Origin: Lachnospiraceae bacterium
GTDB taxonomy: Bacteria; Bacillota; Clostridia; Lachnospirales; Lachnospiraceae
Assembly: GCA_003862155.1 (NCBI GenBank)
Contig: QOUV01000019.1
Location: 1 to 35,758 of the forward strand
Direction: 5' to 3'
DNA: 35,758 bases
Positions 24,085 to 32,023 of this stretch are shown here, piece after piece. Below the pieces are notes generated by a model that was given only the letters and a program-made list of their open reading frames with translations, did not search any database and was not told where the DNA came from. The translations under genes were made by a program, and so were the position numbers. Within the stretch, counting starts at the first letter, position 1. Every line of letters starts with the position of its first letter.

Positions 24085-26123
24085 TGAATCTGAACGACGA
24101 TATCACAACCATAAAAGGAATAGGACCTAAAACTGCCGCCCCCTTCAGGAGGGCGGGCATTTTTTATGTCTACGATCTCCTGACATACTATCCGTCCACC
24201 TACAAGACGTACCCGGAAGTCTCGGCAGTCCTTACCGCCGAAGAGGGAGAAAGCGCTGCCATCTGCGCCCCTGTAAAAAATATCTACGAGCGCTGCGCTT
24301 ACGGAAAGACCATAACGACAGCTGCGCTGAGTGTAATGGGTCTTTCTGTAAATCTTGTCTGGTTCAACCAGCGCTATCTGAAGAGATCATTAAAGCCGGG
24401 TATCCGCTATGTTTTCTATGGCAGAGTATCTTACAAAGGCAGGACTCCTGAACTCGTCCAGCCCCAGTATTTTACAATAGCCGATTACCAGAAGAAGGTC
24501 GGTGTAAAGCTCCCTGTCTATCCGAAAGTTTTCGGACTTACCGATAAGCTGATAGAAAAAGCAGTCCGCCAGGTTCTGTCCGAAGTAAATATCACTGAAT
24601 ATCTCTCAGATGATATCTTAGAAAAATATCAGCTGCTTGGCCTTCCCTCTGCATTTAACAATATTCATTTTCCTGAAAATTCAAAGATGCTCTCGAAGGC
24701 AAGAGAGAGGATAGCCTTCGATGAATTTTTCATGTTTCTGCTCTCACACAGACTGAGTGCCTTGGAAGAGGAGAAAGTTCCGAATACGCTTGGAAAGTTC
24801 GACACCTCGATCTGTGAGAAAATAAAGGCATCCCTTCCATACAAGCTGACAAAGGGGCAGGATGGCGCATTAAACGACCTTCTGCGCGATTTCAACGGAA
24901 AATATATAACTCAGCGTCTGATACAGGGAGACGTCGGGAGCGGAAAGACCATAGTCGCCTTCTGTTCTATGGCCGTGATGGCTTATAACGGCTACACTTC
25001 GGCAATAATGGCTCCTACTGAAGTCCTCGCAAACCAGCACTATCAGAAGCTTCTGTCACTTACTAAAAGATTGGGACTTGAAATACCAACTGTGCTGCTG
25101 ACCGGCCATGTGAAGGGGAAGGCCAGAAGGGAAGCATTAGAGCAGACAGCATCCGGCGTACCGTCTTTTGTGGTCGGGACACATGCGCTTTTTCAGGAGA
25201 AGGTGCAGTTTAAAAACCTTGCCCTTGTAATAACAGATGAACAGCACCGTTTCGGTGTAAAACAGCGAAACGCCCTTATAGAAAAGGGCAGGAGTGTCTT
25301 TTCAGTCGTAATGAGCGCGACACCTATTCCAAGAACACTTTCCCTTATCCTGTATCAGGGCATGAATATTTCTACGATCACAGAGAAGCCTTCTGTCAGA
25401 AAGCCGCTGAAAAACGCCGTGATCGACCCATCGCTTCGAAAAAATGCCTACGCGCTGTTTGTAAGAGAAGTCCGCGCCGGCCACCAGGGGATTATAATCT
25501 GTCCTCTTGTCGAGCCATCTGAAAATGCCGAAGGAGAAAACGTAGAAGAGTACTATGAGAAATTAAAAAATACCCTGCCTTCAGATATCACGATCGGCAA
25601 GCTTTATGGTCCGATGTCATCTGAAAAGAAGGATGCGGTAATGTCTGATTTTGCCTCCGGAAAGACCGATATCCTGGTATCTACCACAGTCATAGAAGTT
25701 GGCGTCGACGTACCGAATGCGACTGTTATCATGATAGAAGATGCCCAGAAATTCGGTCTCGCCCAGCTGCATCAGCTGCGCGGCAGGGTAGGCCGCGGCG
25801 ATGCCCAGGCTTACTGTATGTTTGTAGACACCAGCGGCTCGAAGACCCCTTCAAAGCGGCTTGAAGTCTTAAAGGCGTCAAACGACGGCTTTTATATTGC
25901 AAACGCCGACTTGAAGATGCGCGGCCCTGGGGATGCCTTCGGAGTAAGGCAGTCCGGAGACATAGCTTTTAAGATTGCAGATATCTACAATGATTCTGCG
26001 CTGCTTGCAAAGGCATCTGAGTGTGTGGAAAAACTATTGTCCGAAGACCCGGAGCTTAAGTCAATGCCCGAATTAAAGAAATTTTTAACTGAAGAGTCAG
26101 AGAGGTCATACTCAAATCTTTAA
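24084..26123 (+). CDS. recG: ATP-dependent DNA helicase RecG
   Basis: A 679-residue superfamily 2 helicase that remodels stalled replication forks. It has an N-terminal wedge/OB domain (IKGIGPKTAAPFRRAGI, FYGRVSYKGRTPELVQPQYF), Walker A GDVGSGKT, a DEQH box in VITDEQHRFGVKQR, SATPIPRTL, and the C-terminal QLHQLRGRVGRG and MRGPGDAFGVRQSG motifs. Length is normal. ATG 24084 overlaps the stop codon of the FakA-like gene (TAATG). An intrinsic terminator follows. Confidence 0.97.
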   Translation: MNLNDDITTIKGIGPKTAAPFRRAGIFYVYDLLTYYPSTYKTYPEVSAVLTAEEGESAAICAPVKNIYERCAYGKTITTAALSVMGLSVNLVWFNQRYLKRSLKPGIRYVFYGRVSYKGRTPELVQPQYFTIADYQKKVGVKLPVYPKVFGLTDKLIEKAVRQVLSEVNITEYLSDDILEKYQLLGLPSAFNNIHFPENSKMLSKARERIAFDEFFMFLLSHRLSALEEEKVPNTLGKFDTSICEKIKASLPYKLTKGQDGALNDLLRDFNGKYITQRLIQGDVGSGKTIVAFCSMAVMAYNGYTSAIMAPTEVLANQHYQKLLSLTKRLGLEIPTVLLTGHVKGKARREALEQTASGVPSFVVGTHALFQEKVQFKNLALVITDEQHRFGVKQRNALIEKGRSVFSVVMSATPIPRTLSLILYQGMNISTITEKPSVRKPLKNAVIDPSLRKNAYALFVREVRAGHQGIIICPLVEPSENAEGENVEEYYEKLKNTLPSDITIGKLYGPMSSEKKDAVMSDFASGKTDILVSTTVIEVGVDVPNATVIMIEDAQKFGLAQLHQLRGRVGRGDAQAYCMFVDTSGSKTPSKRLEVLKASNDGFYIANADLKMRGPGDAFGVRQSGDIAFKIADIYNDSALLAKASECVEKLLSEDPELKSMPELKKFLTEESERSYSNL

Positions 26124-26166
26124 AAAAAAGGTGTTGTGTCAGTTATTGGCACAACATCTTTTTTTA
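26122..26166. terminator. Bidirectional terminator between recG and the ABC operon
   Basis: The stem 26130-26138 / 26150-26158 (TGTTGTG with CACAACA at its core) is flanked by a long A-run on the left and a T-run on the right, so it can end both recG on the plus strand and the ATPase gene on the minus strand. Confidence 0.85.
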
Positions 26167-26898
26167 AAGGACTTTTGAAAGAAATAGTTTTGTACGTTCA
26201 TTCTGCGGGTTGTCGAAAAGTTCATCAGGCGTATTTTCTTCGACGATCCTTCCCTGGTCTAAGAATAATACACGTGAGGCGACATCCCTCGCAAATCTCA
26301 TCTCGTGAGTTACAACAGCCATCGTCATGCCCTCATCTGCGAGTTCTCTCATTACTGATAAAACTTCACCGACCATCTCTGGATCTAAGGCAGAAGTAGG
26401 CTCGTCAAAAAGCATCATTGAAGGATGCATCGCAAGGGAGCGGACAATTGCAATACGCTGAGCCTGGCCACCGGAGAGGGAAGAGGGGTACGCGTCTGCC
26501 TTTTCTTTAAGACCAACGCGGTCAAGAAGTGCCATGGCCTCTTCATTTGCCTCATCCTGGGACTTTAGTTTTAGAAGGACAGGTGCAAGCGTTATGTTTT
26601 CACGTACTGTCATATTCGGGAACAGATTAAAGTGCTGAAAAACCATGCCCATCTTCGAACGGACCTTATCGATATTCACATTCGAAGATGTAATGTCTTC
26701 CCCGTCGAAAATTATCTGTCCTTCAGTCGGCTTTTCAAGTAAATTCAGACAGCGGAGAAAAGTGGATTTGCCGGATCCGGAAGGCCCGATGATAACAACC
26801 TTCTCCCCATCACTTATATCTACATCGATACCTTTTAAAATATCGGCTCTGCCTTTTAGCGTATGAAAAGATTTATGGAGATTTTTAACGGATATCAC
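26164..26898 (-). CDS. Polar amino acid ABC transporter ATP-binding protein (GlnQ/HisP type)
   Basis: A 244-residue ATPase with Walker [10 protein letters not shown] (38-46), Q-loop [14 protein letters not shown], signature [15 protein letters not shown], Walker [15 protein letters not shown] and switch His in AVVTHEM. The pattern of the whole domain is that of the polar amino acid uptake family. Its ATG overlaps the permease stop codon region by 14 bases, so the two are coupled. The substrate is not readable from this subunit. Confidence 0.95.
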   Translation of the reverse strand: MISVKNLHKSFHTLKGRADILKGIDVDISDGEKVVIIGPSGSGKSTFLRCLNLLEKPTEGQIIFDGEDITSSNVNIDKVRSKMGMVFQHFNLFPNMTVRENITLAPVLLKLKSQDEANEEAMALLDRVGLKEKADAYPSSLSGGQAQRIAIVRSLAMHPSMMLFDEPTSALDPEMVGEVLSVMRELADEGMTMAVVTHEMRFARDVASRVLFLDQGRIVEENTPDELFDNPQNERTKLFLSKVL

Positions 26899-27592
26899 TT
26901 CGAGCCATCCTCCTTTCGAGAATATTGAGTACCTGAGTCAGACCAATGACGATGACTAAGTAAATGAGCGCCACCGCAAGCAGTGGCGGGAAGGCGTCAT
27001 ATGTCTGTGATCTGATTATATCGCCACCCTTGGTCAGATCCTGAATTCCAACGTAACCGGCAACAGAGGTCTCCTTGACTAATGAGATAAACTCGTTAAA
27101 TATTGCAGGAGCCACATTTTTGAATGCCTGCGGCAGAACGATCTTCTGAAGAGTCATTCTCTCACTAAGTCCTAAAGACCTGCCGGCCTCTGTCTGTCCG
27201 ATGTCTACTGACTGTATACCTGAACGGATAATCTCCGCTACATAAGCACCTGAGTTGATACCGAATGCCACGATAGCAACCTGTATCGGCTGCCCGGATT
27301 TCCAGATAGCAAAAGTAAGTATCATAAGCTGCACGATAGTAGGTGTACCTCTGATCACAGTCAGATAAAAATTCACTATCACATTTAATATAAAAAGAAC
27401 CGGTCCTGTTTTTTCCGAACTGTTCTTTTTATTCTGATGCTGCACTCTGATGATCGCAGCGATAACACCGAGAATAATTCCAAGGATCAGCGCTCCAGCA
27501 GTAATGATCACAGTGTTTTTCAGACCATCGACGAGATACATGTATCTCTTTTCAGCAATGAAATCCTGAAATAAATGCTCTGACAAAGACAT
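26885..27592 (-). CDS. Polar amino acid ABC transporter permease (HisM/GlnP type)
   Basis: A 235-residue inner-membrane protein with about five helices. The first is [20 protein letters not shown]; the family block [17 protein letters not shown] and the EAA loop [30 protein letters not shown] (shown in pieces) contact the ATPase. A single permease gene implies a homodimer. It follows the binding-protein gene by 32 bases on the minus strand. Confidence 0.94.
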   Translation of the reverse strand: MSLSEHLFQDFIAEKRYMYLVDGLKNTVIITAGALILGIILGVIAAIIRVQHQNKKNSSEKTGPVLFILNVIVNFYLTVIRGTPTIVQLMILTFAIWKSGQPIQVAIVAFGINSGAYVAEIIRSGIQSVDIGQTEAGRSLGLSERMTLQKIVLPQAFKNVAPAIFNEFISLVKETSVAGYVGIQDLTKGGDIIRSQTYDAFPPLLAVALIYLVIVIGLTQVLNILERRMARSDIR

Positions 27593-27624
27593 TTGACGCC
27601 CTCCATTCCATTGTCAGCGGTAAA

Positions 27625-28473
27625 TTACTTTTCGCTGATATATTCATCCATTATCTTCTGAAGCTTGCCTGAGTCCTTTAAATCTTTAAGAACCTTGTTT
27701 ATCTCAGCAGTGAGATCAGATCCCTTAGGGCAGGCAATAGCATAAGATTCACTTGTAAGTGAGTCAGAAAGGAGAGCTATCTTATCAGAGTTCTGCTCTA
27801 CGAGTTTCTTGGCCGGGTAGTTATCGATTACAACTGCGTTGATTCTTCCGGAGATCAGGTCTGCGACAGCATCCATTCCCTTGTTGTAACGTCTTACTTC
27901 CTTTACTTTGATATCTGATTTGCCATCCTGGTTAGTGCAGTATGTATCACCTGTTGTACCTGTCTGAACACCGACTACCTTTCCGTTCAGATCGGTTCTA
28001 TTCTTTATATCACTGCCTTTAGTAACGATAATGGTCTGAGATGCATTAAAGTATGTATCTGAAAAATCAACATTTTTCTTTCTGTCTTCAGTGACGGTAA
28101 TTCCTGCAGCAGCCATATCAGCTTTTCCCGCCTGAAGAGAAGGGATAAGCGAATCAAATGCAATATCAGAAATCTTAAGCTTTACACCCAGATCGTCAGC
28201 TATCGCCTTCGATATCTCGACATCTATTCCCTTGATATCGTTTCCTTTTTTGAACTCGAACGGCTTAAATTCAGCGTTGGTACACATTGTAAGTGTTCCG
28301 GACTTTTTGATGTCTGCGACAGCACTCTTCTCTGATGCAGTACTTGATGCAGCAGAAGCAGAGCTTGATTTTGCCGAGCTGCTTTCTGATGATTTTCCTC
28401 CGCAGGCTGCCATCGAGAGAACCATTCCTGCTGTCAGACTGGCGACAAGTAAAGATTTAAAAACGTTTTTCAT
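27625..28473 (-). CDS. Amino acid ABC transporter substrate-binding lipoprotein
   Basis: A 282-residue SBP family 3 protein. A lipoprotein signal (SLTAGMVLSMAACGGKSS, lipobox Cys at about 24) leads into a Ser/Ala-rich linker and then TLTMCTNAEFKPFEFKKG, IDVEISKAIADDLGVKL, DMAAAGITVTEDRKKNVDFSDTY (in pieces) and VGVQTGTTGDTY. The core is of the arginine/lysine/glutamine-binding class; Asp/Glu and aromatic residues fit a polar amino acid. GAAAGGAG precedes the start. It is the first gene of the operon and is preceded by a hairpin-containing leader divergent from the regulator gene. Confidence 0.94.
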   Translation of the reverse strand: MKNVFKSLLVASLTAGMVLSMAACGGKSSESSSAKSSSASAASSTASEKSAVADIKKSGTLTMCTNAEFKPFEFKKGNDIKGIDVEISKAIADDLGVKLKISDIAFDSLIPSLQAGKADMAAAGITVTEDRKKNVDFSDTYFNASQTIIVTKGSDIKNRTDLNGKVVGVQTGTTGDTYCTNQDGKSDIKVKEVRRYNKGMDAVADLISGRINAVVIDNYPAKKLVEQNSDKIALLSDSLTSESYAIACPKGSDLTAEINKVLKDLKDSGKLQKIMDEYISEK

Positions 28474-28506
28474 AATGTGACTCCTTTCATGTGTAATAGA
28501 ACTGTA

Positions 28507-28562
28507 AAAAAGAGTAAAAAAACGGAGACAGGTCGTCCGATCTGTCTCCGTTGACTCTTTTT
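28507..28562 (-). terminator. Terminator-like hairpin in the leader of the ABC operon (possible attenuator)
   Basis: Read on the minus strand, ACGGAGACAG and CTGTCTCCGT (28542-28551 and 28522-28531) form a perfect 10-bp stem followed by a T-run; an outer AAAAAGAGT/ACTCTTTTT stem (28554-28562 with 28507-28515) encloses it. It starts about 10 bases after the predicted RNA start and lies 33 bases before the start codon. No gene ends here on the minus strand, so it is not an ordinary end-of-gene terminator. The outer stem could also give a plus-strand terminator. Confidence 0.65.
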
Positions 28563-28577
28563 ATTTGATTTTCTCCT

Positions 28578-28606
28578 AGCATAATCCGGGAAGACGGGAA
28601 GGTCAA
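28578..28606 (-). promoter_or_regulatory. Promoter of the ABC transporter operon
   Basis: On the minus strand TTGACC (28601-28606) and TATGCT (28578-28583) are 17 bases apart, upstream of the leader hairpin. Confidence 0.65.
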
Positions 28607-28631
28607 TGGATATTTTACTAAATTCGAAGCC

Positions 28632-28648
28632 TAAATTTATAAAATTTA
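28632..28648. promoter_or_regulatory. Candidate operator between divergent promoters
   Basis: TAAATTT and AAATTTA flank a central ATA, giving a palindrome midway between the -35 boxes of the ABC operon and the PucR-type gene. It is placed to affect both. AT-rich composition makes a chance palindrome possible. Confidence 0.4.
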
Positions 28649-28661
28649 CAAGAATCGGGGA

Positions 28662-28690
28662 TTGAAAAAATCGGACTTTTAATGTATGAT
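28662..28690 (+). promoter_or_regulatory. Promoter of the PucR-family regulator gene
   Basis: TTGAAA 28662-28667 and TATGAT 28685-28690 are spaced by 17 bases; the gene starts 81 bases further on. Confidence 0.6.
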
Positions 28691-28719
28691 TAATAAAAAT
28701 TTAATACGAATGGCTTAAA

Positions 28720-28751
28720 GGCGAGCAGTAAATTTACTGCCCGTCTTTTTT
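28720..28751 (+). terminator. Terminator-like hairpin in the regulator gene leader (possible attenuator)
   Basis: GCAGTA 28725-28730 pairs with TACTGC 28735-28740, extended below an A-C mismatch by GGCG/CGTC pairs, then a T-run to 28751. It lies between the predicted promoter and the GGGGG ribosome site, with no gene upstream on this strand for over 2 kb. Confidence 0.65.
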
Positions 28752-28771
28752 CTTTCAGGGGGTGAACCTCA

Positions 28772-29929
28772 ATGGGCTTTAAAGTAAAAGATATCGTACG
28801 TCTTACAGTTTGTAAGGATTTCAAACTCGTTGCCGGAAAAAACGGCCTGTCACACAATATAAAGCATGTAAATCTTATGGATTCAGAATATGATTCCGAA
28901 ACTCCGGCAGGAGAAGAAGCGGACAATCTGTTTGATAAGGATGCAATCGTAATTACGAGCTTTCTGTTTTCGAGAAAGGCGAAGGAAAAGATTCTTCCGG
29001 TCATAAAGCAGCTTTATCTGGACGGTGTCAGTGCGCTTGCCATACAGATGGTATGTTTTGAACACCTGCCAGATGATGTTATGGAGTTTGCAGACACTCA
29101 TAAGATTCCGATCTTTCTTTTTCCAAAAAGGGATATCTATCTCGAAAATGTAGTTGTAGGCATTGCTTCAGCCATTGAAAAATCTGATGACATGCACTAT
29201 CTGGAGGAGAGACTGTCATTTTTCCTGGAGCCCCATCTGGGACAGATGAACCGGGATGCCGTAGCAGATGAATTATTTCCTGACAGGAGAAAACCGTACC
29301 GCTGTTTTTATTTTCTCTTGAAGCAACCGACAGGAGAGTACGCATTCTACCACAGAGTTGAGATTATAAACGAGCATTCCCCTGAAAATGTCAGAATTAT
29401 CCCATACAGATACGGTGTTATTGCTGCTGTATTTGGAGAGCCTTCGATCACTGTCGAGAAATTAGAGACTTCCCTTGGCATAAGCACCACTGAGGCGGTT
29501 CTTGGAGTAAGCCGTGAGAGCTCTATGAGAGAGTGCCTCTCCCATAAGATAAGAGAGTGTATCTATGCCGCGCGCTACGGAGCGAGACTCAAAAAAAACG
29601 TGACACTTTTTGAAAATCTCGGAATTCAGCAGATAATGCTTCCAAACAGAGACAATTTCTGGCTCAAGTCGTACTGCTCGTCGATATTTGATAGTCTTAA
29701 GAATTATGACACAAACGACGAGTCCGAGCTTCTTAACACTGTAATAAATTACGTCAGAAATGATCTCTCGATCGCGAAGACCGCTGAATGTATGGGGCTT
29801 CATCAGAATTCCGTCAGATACAGAATCTCGAAAGCGTGTGAGGTGTTGGGGCTTGAAAACAGACCTGTGGAATTTCAGGGAGCTATCATAATTGCCGTGT
29901 ATTTCAATCAGGCTGGCGAGATTTCGTAA
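28772..29929 (+). CDS. PucR-family transcriptional regulator
   Basis: A 385-residue regulator. The N-terminal PucR sensor domain (VKDIVRLTVCKDFKLVAGKNGL, then AIVITSFLF and DGVSALAIQ) is followed by a middle GGDEF-like region and a C-terminal helix-turn-helix (LSIAKTAECMGLHQNSVRYRISKACEVLGL, in outline; about 325-372). Relatives such as PucR, AdeR and CdaR activate nitrogen-compound catabolic genes. It lies between an amino acid importer (divergent) and a three-gene catabolic-looking operon, so it probably controls both. AGGGGG precedes ATG 28772. The ligand is not predictable. Confidence 0.92.
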   Translation: MGFKVKDIVRLTVCKDFKLVAGKNGLSHNIKHVNLMDSEYDSETPAGEEADNLFDKDAIVITSFLFSRKAKEKILPVIKQLYLDGVSALAIQMVCFEHLPDDVMEFADTHKIPIFLFPKRDIYLENVVVGIASAIEKSDDMHYLEERLSFFLEPHLGQMNRDAVADELFPDRRKPYRCFYFLLKQPTGEYAFYHRVEIINEHSPENVRIIPYRYGVIAAVFGEPSITVEKLETSLGISTTEAVLGVSRESSMRECLSHKIRECIYAARYGARLKKNVTLFENLGIQQIMLPNRDNFWLKSYCSSIFDSLKNYDTNDESELLNTVINYVRNDLSIAKTAECMGLHQNSVRYRISKACEVLGLENRPVEFQGAIIIAVYFNQAGEIS

Positions 29930-29970
29930 TAAGTATTTTTGATAAAATCACAAATATTTCCGGCAAACAT

Positions 29971-30013
29971 TGTAATTATTACATTGCAATGACGAAAGGG
30001 AACGTAATATACT
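29971..30013 (+). promoter_or_regulatory. Promoter of the hydrolase-aminotransferase-M20 operon with adjacent palindrome
   Basis: TTGCAA 29984-29989 and TATACT 30008-30013 are 18 bases apart. The perfect palindrome TGTAATTATTACA (29971-29983) directly abuts the -35 box, centred about 43 bases before the expected RNA start, a usual place for an activator site. PucR-type activators are the obvious candidate. Confidence 0.55.
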
Positions 30014-30022
30014 TGTCCTATC

Positions 30023-30060
30023 AAAGCAACGAGGCTTTAAAAAGCCCGTTGCTTTTTTTT
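30023..30060 (+). terminator. Intrinsic terminator hairpin ahead of the hydrolase gene
   Basis: AAAGCAACG 30023-30031 pairs with CGTTGCTTT 30047-30055, continued by GGCTT/AAGCC after an unpaired A, then a run of T's to 30060. It lies 94 bases after the regulator gene, which it may terminate, and also directly at the predicted RNA start of the next operon, 22 bases before its start codon. Confidence 0.8.
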
Positions 30061-30082
30061 ATACGAATGAGAGGTAAAGCAT

Positions 30083-30919
30083 ATGTACGTTAAAGATGGA
30101 GTAAGCACATTACACCGGGTACTGTTGTCCCCACCGGATTTTCTGGAAGCCGCACCGATCAATGAGATTGCTGTGAAGTGGCAGGATACGTCCCTTGATA
30201 AGAAATTGATGGCGGAGGAATTTAAGAGTGTTGTAGATGCCTATCACAAGGCAGGAGTTGAAACGGAATTCCTCGAATCTGACAAAAAACGTCCGAATTC
30301 CGTATTCGCAAGGGACTTCGGCGGATGCGTCCGCGAGGGCTATATTCTTGGCAGATTCAGGCTCGATATGAGAAGAAAAGAGCATGACGATTACAAGAAG
30401 AAGATGGAAAGCATGGGAATCCCTTGTATTGCTGAGGTGAAGGATGGCATCTTTGAGGGAGGAGATTTCGTATTTCTTAGAGAAAATCTTATAGCGCTTG
30501 GAATGGCTGACAGAACAAATGCAAAAGGTGCCGAGGAAGTAAAGCAGGCATTAGAGAAATACGGTTATGAAGTGATAAGTGTCCCATTAAAGAGAGAATA
30601 TCTCCATATGGACATGTGTTTTAACCTCGTTGACGAGAATCTGGCGGTAACTTACTATGACGGCCTTCCGGATGATTTTAAAAAGCTTCTCGCAAAGCTT
30701 GATATCGACATCATTGATGTTCCGGAAGAGGCAATTTACCTCCACGGGTGCAATCTCGAGGCACTAGGCGACCACAGAGTCTTATCCCTTGCGAGAAATC
30801 ACGAAGTAAACGAAGCTCTCTTACGCCATGGAATGGATGTAATAGAGCTTCCCGTAACAGAAATCCTCAAAGCAGGCGGAGGGCCGCACTGCATGACTTT
30901 TCCTCTAGAGAGAGGCTGA
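30083..30919 (+). CDS. Amidinotransferase-fold hydrolase, DDAH/arginine deiminase-like
   Basis: A 278-residue single-domain enzyme of the guanidino-group modifying superfamily. Diagnostic pieces are NSVFARDFGG (substrate Asp), EGGDFVFL, the catalytic His175 in YLHMDMCFNLVDE and the nucleophile Cys270 in GGGPHCMTFPLER. Members hydrolyse arginine, N-methylarginines or related guanidino acids to citrulline plus ammonia or an amine. The length and lack of an insert favour the DDAH-type over classical ArcA. AGAGG lies before ATG 30083. It heads an operon with an aminotransferase and an M20 enzyme and lies near an amino acid importer. The exact substrate is inference. Confidence 0.87.
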   Translation: MYVKDGVSTLHRVLLSPPDFLEAAPINEIAVKWQDTSLDKKLMAEEFKSVVDAYHKAGVETEFLESDKKRPNSVFARDFGGCVREGYILGRFRLDMRRKEHDDYKKKMESMGIPCIAEVKDGIFEGGDFVFLRENLIALGMADRTNAKGAEEVKQALEKYGYEVISVPLKREYLHMDMCFNLVDENLAVTYYDGLPDDFKKLLAKLDIDIIDVPEEAIYLHGCNLEALGDHRVLSLARNHEVNEALLRHGMDVIELPVTEILKAGGGPHCMTFPLERG

Positions 30920-30939
30920 TTTTTTTAAGGAGGCTTAGT

Positions 30940-32013
30940 ATGAGTTATTTTCTTTTAGATGAATTTAAAAATTCTACACCTTACCAACCTGGTGAAATGC
31001 CAAATGACAGAGACTATCTGAAGCTTAACGCAAACGAGTCGTCATACCCGCCATCTCCTAAGGTTCTTGACGCAATGACTGTTGCAGAAGTAAACAGCGT
31101 AACGCATTACTGCGATCCTCACTATGTATCTCTCAGAAAAGCTATCGGAAGCATCTATGACTTAAGCTACAAAAATATCTTTGTTGGAAACGGAGCAGAT
31201 GAAGTACTTAGCTTTGCGATGATGAGCTTTTTCCGCCGTGGAATGAAGGTCTGTTTTCCGGACATCACCTATGATTTTTACCGCACTTACGCAGTTACAT
31301 ACGGACTTGATTACAAACAGTTCCCGCTGAAGGATGACTATAGCATCGATGTAAATGACTATATAAATACAGACAGGGATGTGATCCTCGCAAATCCAAA
31401 TAACCCGACAGGCCAGGCGCTTTCAGTGAGTGATATTGAAAAGATCGTATCCGCCAATCCATATAGAATGGTACTCATAGATGAGGCATATGTGGATTAC
31501 GGAAACGAGTCATGCGTGCCGCTTATAAGCAGATATTCGAATCTGATCATCGTGCAGACTTTCTCCAAATCCAGAAACATGCCAGGCGCAAGAATTGGTT
31601 TTGCAATTGCATCTTCTGACATAATAAAAGACATGGAAAGGGTGAAGTTTTCATTTAATCCATTTAATCTCAGCACCCTGGCGATAGCCGGCGGTACGGC
31701 TGCAGCTCTTGATGAGGAATATATGTCACTCTGCGTTGGAAAGATCAAATATACCAGAGAGTGGTTTGAAGATGAGCTTGAAAAGCTCGGCTTTAATGTT
31801 TACCGGACGGAGACTAATTTTGTATTCTTCCAGCCGAAGGGGATAAGTGCAGCTGATCTTACTGCCCAGCTTAAGGCGAACGGGATCCTGGTAAGGTACT
31901 ACGACGAAAAGCGACTCGATACTTTTGTCAGGATCACGATTGGTACAGAGGCAGAAATGGAACGCGTTCTCGTCACCATCAGAAAGATCATCGGAGTATC
32001 GAATGCAGCGTGA
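30940..32013 (+). CDS. HisC-fold PLP aminotransferase (histidinol-phosphate aminotransferase family)
   Basis: A 357-residue class II aminotransferase with LKLNANESSYPPSPKV at the N-terminus, the NPNNPTG loop, DEAYVDYG, and the PLP lysine Lys210 in TFSKSRNMPGARIGFA. This is the histidinol-phosphate aminotransferase family, but no other his gene is near, and its neighbours point to guanidino amino acid metabolism; HisC-fold enzymes are known to act on other amino acids. The open frame reaches 30748 inside the preceding gene; AAGGAGG at 30927-30933 selects ATG 30940. It starts 20 bases after the hydrolase gene. Confidence 0.88.
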   Translation: MSYFLLDEFKNSTPYQPGEMPNDRDYLKLNANESSYPPSPKVLDAMTVAEVNSVTHYCDPHYVSLRKAIGSIYDLSYKNIFVGNGADEVLSFAMMSFFRRGMKVCFPDITYDFYRTYAVTYGLDYKQFPLKDDYSIDVNDYINTDRDVILANPNNPTGQALSVSDIEKIVSANPYRMVLIDEAYVDYGNESCVPLISRYSNLIIVQTFSKSRNMPGARIGFAIASSDIIKDMERVKFSFNPFNLSTLAIAGGTAAALDEEYMSLCVGKIKYTREWFEDELEKLGFNVYRTETNFVFFQPKGISAADLTAQLKANGILVRYYDEKRLDTFVRITIGTEAEMERVLVTIRKIIGVSNAA

Positions 32014-32023
32014 GGAGGAGACA

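Noticed and set aside
30748-30939. N-terminal extension of the aminotransferase frame
   Set aside because: It lies inside the hydrolase gene, is low-complexity and basic, and an AAGGAGG site selects ATG 30940.
30940-32013. Aminotransferase as part of histidine synthesis
   Set aside because: No other his gene is present in the window and the operon partners point to guanidino amino acid metabolism; family membership alone does not fix the substrate.
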